DNA from: Flabesymbios commensalis
Taxonomy: Eukaryota; Annelida; Polychaeta; Terebellida; Flabelligeridae
Direction of reading: 5' to 3'
Assembly: GCA_964017125.1 (NCBI GenBank)
Contig: OZ024909.1
Location: forward strand, 52,246,414-52,310,413
DNA length: 64,000 bases
A program made the position numbers and the translations under genes. This document shows, in pieces, positions 34,601 through 46,400 of this stretch (positions within the stretch are counted from its first letter, which is position 1; each line of letters begins with the position of its first letter). Under the pieces are notes generated by a model. The model saw nothing but the letters and a program-made list of their open reading frames with translations. It had not been told where the DNA came from and did not search any database.

Positions 34601-37344
34601 TCAACTCTAATTGCTAAAATGTTTTGCAGTAGATGCTTATTTAATCTAATAATTACATTTTGAAGACGTATATTTTTGCATAAAAATAATTATTTTTCAT
34701 CATTTGGAGCTGGAAATTGCGTTAGCAATTCCAGCTTCAAATGAATGAAAAATAGTCCTCAGCATTTCGGAAACTATAGTGTTAATGGCCTTATATAATC
34801 AGCTTCTAAAACTTAAATGTCTCAAATCTGCGATAATTATTTCGAGTTAAATTTAGCAAATTCAACAATGTTTTAGTCACTTGAAGTTGTGGATCGCGGT
34901 AGCGAGACACAACTCAAGTGACTAAAAAAATTAATTTGTGATCTCAGAGCTCTAGGGGTTAAGAAAGCGTCCCTAGTGTTATAATATGATGAATATGATA
35001 ATGTGGATATGTTAAATACTCAACTATTACTTTACACACAAAGAACGATGTAAAACGTAAAGGAAGAATCTCTCATGTAAAGATTGTAACACACAACATG
35101 GGAATTCATCTTTTTTTCCTGCGTTATTACCACAGAACATATAGTACAAATCATCTCTGATAAATGAACCTTTGTTGATTTGAAATGGTTATTGACCATA
35201 CATTTGCTTATCATATTTATGCACTATGCAGTTTGGATGATTCTTTTATGTTTTGACGTCATGATGTGTTTCCATGTGCCTGCCATTGGATACTGTATGT
35301 GGTGATAGTGTGCTGATCATTCAAGTCTTCCCTGCCCAGAACTGAGTTGAATTTTGACTTTATTTATTAGGGCTTCACGATTTCTTTACATTTTTCGCTC
35401 ATTTAAAATAATTGGCATTGCTGTCGCAATTTGACCGTTTCACTTGTATATTGTCAAAAAAATTGTTCTTGTGAAAAAGCATGTTGAAGACGATACAAAT
35501 TACAGGCCGTTAATTTCAAGTTTCCTCTGCCGTTCTGTGACTTATGTTTAAGTTTTGACTGATGTGATACTGGAATAGTCTTCCACATTGCTGTATTATA
35601 AAGATGAATAAACTGTCTTTCTCTCACCTTTGTTTTTCTCTTTCAACTTTTATTTGGATTTAGCTTCCAGCTTTTTATTATCCGTTATTATTTTTATGTT
35701 ATTGAGAGTAAGTGCGTGTTGTAACAAAAATAATAACCTATTACCAATGTTACCATATTACGTCAAAAAGTACAGTATATTAGCCCGCCTTTTAATTTTT
35801 TCAACGGTATGCTATTGCAATTGAAATTCGGCTTCGTCAGGGTTAATAATTTCTTGACAATAATTTCTTGACAAGTTGTTAATCGTGAGCTTATTTGGCT
35901 GAAGGCTTTTGTCCTCCTCATGATGTATGTCCATACCATCCGTCCGTCGTCTTTTCCACGTTCCATTGTAATATCATTAAAACCATTATAATATCATTGT
36001 AATGTAAACGAAAAATAAGCACAACCACTTTTCAACACAAATCGTTAATGTATACCCTTTAAACATGTATGCATAGTTAGTGGTGGTGTATTCACGAACG
36101 ACAAACTGAATTCAAGATTAAACATACGTTTTATTTCCTTACAAAAAGGCAGCTAGACATCTATGAAATATCACAGACTGAGAAAAGACTTATCTTGGTT
36201 GGCATAGATAATAATTATACGCGCAGTCCATTGTTCAAGACCTTGATGCTGTCGTGTTCCGAGGCCATGAGTTATGAAGTTATGATCTAAGCGGCTATTT
36301 AGTTAAGCCTATACGAATGTACTGGTTAAGATGGACTTAACCCTTTAACCGCCGGTGCCGCATATATTCGGGTTTTCATTTTTTTATTAGCACATTAAGT
36401 ACCACCTTTTAAACATGTTAAAGATAAAATGTGACATCAATCAGCAATATTTGAAAATAGTTGACCTCCATTTTGTCAAATCTGAATAATTGTCACTCAC
36501 TTGAAGTTGTGGATCGCGTCAGCGAGACACAACTTCAAGTTGGTGAAAATTCAGATTGAATAATTTGGCGGTTAAAGGGTTAACTAAAATCTTTAACTAT
36601 CATCCTAAAGTTAAGATTGTCTCAGAACACGGTCCCTAGTGTTTACTTATAGGACGGAGGCAATATGCCTGTTATACTACCCTGCAACGGCGAACTGATA
36701 TTCTGCCTTCCCAAAGCAAACACAAAACATTTGTAGAACATTTTTACAAGGTTGGACCAACGTCAAATACGCTAGGCCGACGTTATACAAATGCTTTGTG
36801 TTTGCTGGGTTTGTGTTGCAGTTTTAGACGTGGAGCATGCTGTTACGGCTTTTGTTATTTAATATTGCAACAAATTAAACCTAAACACAATAATAGCTAA
36901 TAATCTGAATGCCTATACAGTGGATTAAGTGGGAGGAAATACGTCGCAAATGTAATGTATGATTTCTACTACTTCACACATGTAGGCCTACAACTGTTCA
37001 TCCAGCCAGCTATAGCAGAAAATGTGTATGGAAATGCCCCCCCCCCCCCCATTAAAATGAAAGCCAACATTATTATGTCCTCTGATTAACGAAACAATTG
37101 TGCTGTCGATTTGCAATCCTCTTCTATTTTACGTGGATAATATTGTAAGGTATCATTGATTCGGAGAACAACTATTTTATAAATACCTTCAGATCACCAG
37201 GTATGCATCTTTTATAATTACACATGAGGAAGAGTAGGCCTATATGGCCAATAACTTTTTGGAAAAGTTAAATGAATCACAAGTACTTTGCAAATCCGTA
37301 ACGATATAGAAATATTATTTTTTAAAATATATATAACTTAAACA

Positions 37345-37440
37345 GCCAAGCAAGTACGAGATGTACATTCAATGTTGTTTAAATGCTGGCCCACCGTCTG
37401 CGACGGCGGCCCAACATTAAAACAACATTAAATAACCGTT
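37345..37440. repeat. Family C palindrome, intact only in unit 2
   Basis: AATGTTGTTTAAATGCTGGC pairs with CCAACATTAAAACAACATT around CCACCGTCTGCGACGGC. Unit 1 (31204-31232) retains only the outer right portion. Confidence 0.7.
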
Positions 37441-37474
37441 TCGTGTTTGTAGAGTATGTGCCCAATATCTAGGC

Positions 37475-40400
37475 CTACACAATACTGCAGGCTGATGACT
37501 TGCTGCTTTTTCCTCCACTCCTCGGACTCGCTGCTGATTTACTTCTCTGGCCTGCACTACCCGGTGGTTTACTTTGTACCACCTTCTTGTCTTCATTATC
37601 TTTCTTCTCATTCTCTTGAACATTCTGGTCATCACACAGCGTTTTAGGAGCGTGTTCTCCGATCTTACCCAAGAGCTGATCAAACGCCGGACACTCCCAG
37701 TGATTTTGCACTTCTGTTCCCGGGTGACAGAAGCTGACGTAGAGCATCTGGGTGAACACCATGCCCATGGGTCCCTCTGGTGGCCAGGTGATGTCCTCCA
37801 GGAGCAGAGGAATGATGGGTTTCCTGGTGGCGTCTGCTAGGCTCACCTCGCGTCGACAGTTGGCAGATTTAGCGTACTTACTGGTGACACAGCTGACCAC
37901 CACGCGGCACCCACGTATACCGCGGTCTATCTTGTCATACAGGGAGTCTCCTCCCCCCATCTGCATAATGTCCAGCCAGCAGTGATAGCCCACACCAGAG
38001 AGACGCCTGTACAGAGCCTTAATCTGAGGCTGCTTGTCCCATTGGTAGGATATGAAAACCTCCGGTGTCTGCTCGTCATCAACCTGATTAAACAAAAATA
38101 TAAATAACCTCCCAACAAGATCGAGATGTTGAATCAATGTTGGTTCGCCGTTGGGCTGGCGTCGAAGACGCTGGCCCAACGGTGAACCAACATTGGATCA
38201 GTATCTCGTGTTTGCTGGATTTCTATGCACAATTGCACAAATTTTCAATTTAAATTCATAGGTGTCACCAATCGGTTAGACTTCATTCGTGTAAAACAAA
38301 CAATTTCTAGATTTAATTGCAGAAAAATATTTTCTGTGATGTCGTTTTCATCCGAAATTTAATTTTGAGTAAAGAGGTTTAGTTAATCAATTGCGAATTG
38401 AAATAGATATTCATATCCATCACCGATCGGTTACTGTTACGTTACTTCATTATTATTTAAATGCAATTTTCAGTTTTATACCACGTATAATTGAATATAT
38501 AGATACCTTCTGTGGTGTTGTTTTCTCGGCTTCTTCACCACCTCTCTTTCTGGGTTTTATTATAATTTCCTCTTCAGGAGGGTCCCACCAGCCTAGATAT
38601 GCTGTTAAATAACACGCCAACAATTGTTTTTTAATTTTTTTTGTTCCACTGTAGGAAATATTTTAACCACAATTATTCTGAGCTAATAATGTTAATATCA
38701 TGTGAAGAGATAATAATTTTAATATCATGTTAGTATCTTTGTGAATTCGTTGGTCATCCTGGGACTAAATGGTTGGAACTGGAGTTCATTTCCGCACATT
38801 TACCCAAAAATATTTTTTATAGCAGTGTTTGAAAATGCAAATAATCTGCATACAAAAGGCCCAGACAAATCAATGACTTACGATCCACCACAACCGACTG
38901 ATCTGGAGGTATGCTGTACCGCAGTTGCATTAGTAGCTCTTGAAATTTAGCTTCTTTCCAAAAACGTGGATCACCATCGTCTGCTTTGTTATCCTGCATA
39001 AACACACACACTGTTGGTGCTATAGGGAGCTCTAATCATGTGCTTTATAAATAAGCCACCAAAATCGAGGTAGTTATATACGTAACCTACATTGTAGGCC
39101 TTATACGTTTAATTAGAAAGTATTTAGTATCTCAATATAATATTACCATTATTATTGAAAAAAAAGAAATGTTTTTTTTAGCTTGATACTAGTTATTAAA
39201 TATCCCAGCAAACACAAGACGTTGAACCAACGATGGCTTAATGTTGTTGTCGTAGACGATGGGCCAACATGGAACCATCGTTGGTACAACGTCGTTTGCT
39301 GGGATGTTATGGCTCGCACCTGAAAGCACCTAATGTATATGTATTCTCCAAAAATAGGTCCCATCGCCCCTGCCGGGGGCCATGACATGGACTCCATCAG
39401 TAAAGGTATGATGGGCTTCCCCAGATTCACACACAGTGCCACCTATGTACGAGAGATGGAAATTAAACTAAAATAATAGTCAATTATCATGCCACTAATA
39501 GTTTTATGTTTCATCAAGTGAAATAATGTTTTGAAAAATCCTTCTAACCTAATTTTATAAAAAAATTAAACTATTTTTAAATTTAAACCAAGTTAAAAAT
39601 TAGGCCTATATGATTTTATGAATAGATATAACGAACCGCATGGATGTGCCTTTCTGCATTGCTGGTCGTTTATGCGCAGATGTCAACATGAATTAGGCCT
39701 AAATCAATAAAAATATCTAACCCTTCAACCGCCGGTCCCGCTAAATTTGTATCTGTTTTTTTATTATTTTGTCAAATCTGAATTATTTTCACTCACTTGA
39801 ACTTGTGAATCAGCGAAAATTCCAATTAAATAACTTCAAAAATTTGAATAATTCATACAGAATAAGGATATATAAACCACTTCGTATCACCCAGGTATAG
39901 TTGTTAGGCTGAGTAACATGATTAGCTATTTAAGTAAGTCTAAGGACGACGATTTCAAGCATTTCCAAACTGTTGTTTTAACAAGCATATTGACTGACAT
40001 CATGTTTGTGCAGATCACAAAAAGACACAAAAGGCAAATTATAACAACTCTAAAAAGTATGGTTATTTTTCATTCATTTCAAACCAGAATTATGTTGCGA
40101 TATCAATTAGTCGTGTTTTCTGGTCTGAAATTGTGTACAATGTAGTACTAAAACTGGAACATACGCCCCAGTCGTAATGAAGAAAGCTATTCATCGTAAA
40201 TAATGAACAATTCAAAGAATCAAACAATGAACTACTTCAGTCCCCCTGCACTCACCTCTCTATTACAGTTGGGTGACAGAGCGTATTTATCAGTGACACA
40301 GCAGATGACCACCTGGGCCGCCCTGATCCCCGTATCGATCTTCTCGTAGAGCTTGTCCCCGCCCCCCATCTGACCGATGTCCATCCAGGCCTGATAGCCG

Positions 40401-43400
40401 GCCATGCCCAGGTGCTTCTTCAGCAGCCTGACCTCCTGCTGCACGCCCCACTGGTAACTGATGAACACTGGAGGAGGGTGAGCGTAGTCCTCGGGGGCGT
40501 CCGCAATCACGTCATCTGTCAACAATCACAGCGCGACGTCCTAATCCCAGCATACAGCGGCTGTTAATCCAATGTTGGTTTGATGTTGGGCCAGCGTCGT
40601 GGACGGTGGTCCAACATAAAACCAACATTGGATTAACATGGGCCTACTGTGTTTGATGGAAATACATTCGAGTAAGCGACTGGCGCGCTTTTTGAATTAT
40701 CATTCATGTAAATTATAAATAAAAAGGCTCAAGTATTGACCCTGGCGGAATCCATTTAGGTCTCTGTATTCAAATGAATCAAAAATGGTATATCCACACA
40801 CATTGTTATATGTTTAAATAAATCCACAGCAGATCAGTTTAGCTAACAAAATGGCGTGATTTAAAGTATAAAAATCTAGAAAGATGGTTTATTTCTTATT
40901 ATTTCGCTCTCGTGTCAGCAACTTCTAATCTTAACGCGAGTCTCCCGGCGTATGACTTCCCATTAGGTAATGTTAAGTACTGTATTTGTTCCATGTTTTA
41001 TTGTAATTTTTTTGAGCATTGAAACGTTGAGTCTTGGGGTCCGTTAACTGGACCGTGATTACTCTTTCAGAATTAACGGACCAGCTCGGCCGTCCAAACT
41101 GCTAATACTGTATTGAATGGTCTCGGCATTGTCTTCAAAACTCGTTTCGTCTTACAACACCTGAGCCATTTAATAGGCATAAGTATTCCCAGCAAACACA
41201 AAACATTTGTATAGCATTTTTACAATGTCGGCCCAACGTCTTCGAGGTTGGTCCAACATTGTACAAATGTTATAAAAATGTTTTGTGTTTACTGAATTAG
41301 GCCTACTAATGCGAATAAAACACTATGTATAGGCTAAGACAGTATAACTTATGCGAGTGAAACACAGACAGAGCGTGCCTACCGACTGCTTTGAGTGCCT
41401 CTTTGACAATGGTGGCGGCGTCGTCTCTGTTCATCTCCTGCAGGTTGGTGAGCACGGCGTGAGTCGCTTCCCGAGTCTTCTGACTGGCGAACCACTCGTC
41501 CAACATACTCATGCACGGGTCTGCCTGGGAAAAACAATCGTTTGTTCAGCACTGAGCAGTGAAAGTTTGTTGAAAAATTGGTTGAAAACGTAGGGCTAGT
41601 TTGGTTCCACGATTAAAACATCGTGACGATGCATCAAAGCATCATTTTGCATCTCTGAAAAATGACCTCAATTTCCTAAAAACAGATGATTTTAGATGGA
41701 ACTGTTTTCAAGGAACTGTTTTAATACCAACGATATCTTTTTTTCATTTGCCCCTCACTTCAAATCATCTTCATTCACGAGAATTGCGACAGCAATTCTC
41801 GGCTTGTAGTGAATGGAAATAACAATGGTAAATTCAGGCTCGGAAGGGTTGAGCCTATGCTTGGATTTAGAACTACTTGCAAAGGAGAGTAATATTTGGC
41901 TGTCGCAACTCGCAAGATTAGATCCAGAAAAAGCGCACTTAAATCGAGATCGTTTAACCCTTGTCGTGCCAGCCCACAAAAAATTATACAATTTCAAGCA
42001 ATTATTATTTAAAAAAAAAAGTTTGTGGTGTAGGCCTATCTTGAGTTGATCATAGACATGCTTCAATATGGGAGGTGTCTTTGTCGTGAATATTTTATAG
42101 AATATGATTCGTAATTTGAAGCTTAATAATGTTATTATAGGCTACTCAGCAGGACAAGAGATACATTTTAATTTATCAAAAATTGACAAAATGCATTTCA
42201 GGGTTCCCATATATATATGCTTGGTCACCCTATGTTATACCTGCGTTGCCCAGTTACGGATGTCGTCATTGCTGTATCCCAGGCGACCAGACAGTAACCG
42301 CCAGTCCTGATCTGTTTTCGGGTTCAGCAGCTTGCAGACATCGTGAGACCATTCAGGGGCGTGGCTCAATGTCTGTTGGCGAAGACAAGCGCGGCATTAG
42401 AAAATATAATATCATTTTTTTAACTTTATGGGCTGCAGATCACGAGATAATTTTAAAGGTGAAACAATATACATGTATGTTTGATGAAGTAATAGGCCAA
42501 CGGGTTTTAATGCATGAAATAAATAATACATAAATATATATAAATAAGTAATACAATATATGTTGGGTGATGTATTAGGCCCACGGGTTTTAATGCGGGA
42601 AATAAATTGTAATCTATAAATGCTGCTTTGCTTGATTATAGGTAGGTCTATGCCTATGCAATTAACATTATTTTTTCAAACGCTAATTCAAGTGTAAATA
42701 TTATAATGTCAATGTAGTGAGTATCCAATAAACACAAAACATTTGTAGGCCTATAACATTTATACAAATGTTTTTTGTTTGCTGGGTGTGGGCTTAGCCA
42801 CGCTAGTACGTCGAGTAAAATTCCATTAAGCCCCCAGCTGGATGAAATTAAGCGTTGGAAACTACTAATAGCGTAATCTGTTCACCCTGTGTTCCAGTTC
42901 CTGTACCCTCTCTGCCGTCTGTTCCGCAGCCTGTTTCAGGTCGTCCACACGTGCGTGCTGTTGGTCCACATCCTCTGTCACCTGGCCAAGCTGCTCACCC
43001 TGGTTCTCCACCACTTGACCCAGGTTATCCACATTTTCCTCAGTACCAGCCACCCGCTGATCCAGATGATCCAGTTCTTCACGCTGATCAGCTATCTCAT
43101 TTGTCACAGTCGCCAAACTGAAATATTAATTGTCAAGTAGCAGATCCGGAGCAGGTACTCGCGGGGGGGGGGGGGCGCGAAACGGGGGTCAGCGGGAATT
43201 CCCCACCAAAATAATTGCATATGGCTTTGAGTGGGCCTAAGGTGGCCCCCTCCCTGGATGCGCCATTGGTAGACGATAGAGGACTACTAGCAACCAATAA
43301 AATAATTTTATATAAACCACACCAACATTTAGGCTAACTCTCATCCTGCAAAATTTATTAATTTAAATTTTCAACCACTTGAAGTTGTCGTGATCAGCAG

Positions 43401-46400
43401 GATAAGGGTTAATATGACTCACACAGGATGGTTGACAATATGTTGCATTTCTCATCGTTTAACTATTTTAGAAATATCATGCATTTTAGTATTGCGCAAA
43501 AAAAATAAACAATTCAGATGACATGATCAATTTTGTGAACATCCAATAGTGACATGTCTACCACATGTTGTAGCCTACATCTATAGAGCTACTTCTTAAG
43601 AAAAATACGCAGATATAAATGTATTGGATGATTTGCATTATTATAACACGTGACATAATACATTATCCTGCCCTATAGGCGATATGTCAATCAGACGAGT
43701 AACACATACTGCACTTTGACTGCTAGCCTACGATATAGGCCCTTACAGTATTCTGTAGTAGGGCATTACTGGCATTGCTGACCCAAAGCATTCCAACAAA
43801 CACAAAACATTTGTATAACATTTGTACAACGTTGTACAAATGTTATACCAGAAATGCATAATACATTAAGCATTTCTGGTAATACTAATGTTTGTGTTTG
43901 CTGGGGTGCTGATCCAAAGCATCCCAACAAACACAAAACATTTGTATAACATTTGTACAATGTTGGACCAACGTCGAAGACGTTGGGCCGACGTTGTACA
44001 AATGTTATACCAGAAATGCATAATACATTATGCATTTATGGTTATACTAATGTTTGTGTTTGCTGGGGTGCTGACCCAAAGCATCCCAACAAACACAAAA
44101 TATTTGTATAACATTTGTACAAATGTTATACCAGAAATCCATAATAGGCCCACATAATACATTATGCATTTCTGGTTATACTAAATGTTTTGTGTTTGCT
44201 GGGATTGCTGCTGCACTGTATCATCCGTTCTTACCTCCGTCCCTCTATCATGTCCAGTAATCCCTGACAAATATCTCCCAAACCGGACTTCTCGCGAAGT
44301 TTAACAATTTCATCTTTCCGCTCAGCCAACACATCCAAGTAGTTTTGTCCTATCACACGAGTTGAGGCCAGAATAGATCCTTGAAACTGTGTGTTGATAG
44401 TGTACACTCTGTCCATGATAACCTTCATGTATCGCCTAGCGTGCTCCTGTAAATATTACGATTATATATATATATTATCTTATAGTGTATGGATGAAAAT
44501 GGAGTAATTGTGTATAGATGAAAATGGGGTAATTGAAACCAGATTTAATCGCGAGGTGGAGCTAGTGGAGATAAAAGTCGTAGGAATTGACACATTTCCC
44601 GACCAAACCCTTAATCTGTTAATAGTATTATCAATCAATATATGCTTGCAATATACACCTTTTTCAATAACAACACGCCACACGGTGAGCAACGCTGAAC
44701 TGTTTTAATCAGACAACTGTTACACACTTATCAATGACAACACGCCACACAGTGAGCAACTCGGAACTGTTTTAATCAGACAATTGTTCACTGCGAAAAC
44801 TCGTGCAAGCAGTCTATTGGTACCGGTACTGGACATAAAACAGCACACTGTAACATTTAAACTAATCAAATGATAACACTAATATCCAAGACGTAAATAG
44901 ATTTGACTAGCAGGGTTCAAATGACGGACAGAGGATTTGACTATAGCAGGGTTCAAATGACAGACATGTATGAGATTTGACTAGCAGGACTCAAATGACG
45001 GACATAAGATTTGACTATAGCAGGGTTCAAATGACAGACATGTATAAGATTTGACTAGCAGGACTCAAATGACGGACATAAGATTTGACTATAGCAGGGT
45101 TCAAATGACAGACATGTATAAGATTTGACTAGCAGGACTCAAATGACGGACATAAGATTTGACTATAGCAGGGTTCAAATGACAGACATGTATGAGATTT
45201 GACTAGCAGGACTCAAATGACGGACATAAGATTTGACTATAGCAGGGTTCAAATGACAGACATGTATAAGATTTGACTAGCAGGACTCAAATGACGGACA
45301 TAAGATTTGACTATAGCAGGGTTCAAATGACAGACATGTATAAGATTTGACTAGCAGGACTCAAATGACGGACATAAGATTTGACTATAGCAGGGTTCAA
45401 ATGACAGACATGTATAAGATTTGACTAGCAGGACTCAAATGACGGACATAAGATTTGACTAGAGCAGGGTTCAAATGACAGACATGTATGAGATTTGACT
45501 AGCAGGACTCAAATGACGGACATAAGATTTGACTAACATGGTTCAAATGACGGACACGAGATTGACTAGCAGGGTTCAAATGACGGACATAAGATTTGAC
45601 TATAGCAGGGTTCAAATGACAGACATGTATGAGATTTGACTAGCAGGACACAAATGACGGACATAAGATTTGACTATAGCAGGGTTCAAATGACAGACAT
45701 GTATGAGATTTGACTAGCAGGACTCAAATGACGGACATAAGATTTGACTAGCATGGTTCAAATGACGGACACGAGATTGACTAGCAGGGTTCAAATGACA
45801 GACATGTATAAGATTTGACTAGCAGGGTTCAAATGACGGACATAAGATTTGACTATAGCAGGGTTCAAATGACAGACATGTATGAGATTTGACTAGCAGG
45901 ACTCAAATGACGGACATAAGATTTGACTAACATGGTTCAAATGACGGACACGAGATTGACTAGCAGGGTTCAAATGACGGACATAAGATTTGACTAGCAG
46001 GGTTCAAATGACGGACGTAATATTTGATTAGCAGGACTCAAATGACGGACGTAAGATGTGACTAGGAGGACTCAAATGGCGGATGAATAAATTAATTTAT
46101 ATAACTAGCAGGATGCAAATGACGGATGTAATATTTGTCTAGCAGGACTCAAATGACGGATGTAAGATTTGACCAGAAACATTCAAATAACGGATGCAAG
46201 ATTTGACTGAGAGGACTCGAATGACGGATGTAAGATTTGACTAGGAGGACTCAAATGACGGATGTAAGATTTGACTGGGAGGACTCAAATGACGGATGTA
46301 AGATTTGACTAGCAGGACTTAAATTACGGATGTAGGTTTTGACCAGAAAGACTCAAATGACGGATGTAAGATTAGATTAGGAGGACTCAAATTACGGATG

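Larger units (their letters stand above)
31267..37491. repeat. Tandem duplication, unit 2 (6225 bp)
   Basis: Direct copy of 24858-31266. The junction CTGCAGG/CGTCTACAG joins the TIR gene tail to the middle of the family B hairpin, so only the right hairpin arm survives here. Only one base (C) of microhomology is visible at the junction. Unit 2 lacks the retroposon but keeps a full palindrome at 37345-37440. Confidence 0.93.
38882..40515 (-). other. TIR1 region, three exons
   Basis: Exons 40256-40515, 39320-39442 and 38882-38993. The first holds VFISYQWG, the GYQAWMDIGQMGGGDKL loop and ends on the conserved Glu of NCNRE. The second holds KPIIPLLMES and SWPPAGAMGP. The third holds FWKEAKFQELLMQLRY. 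Confidence 0.85.
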
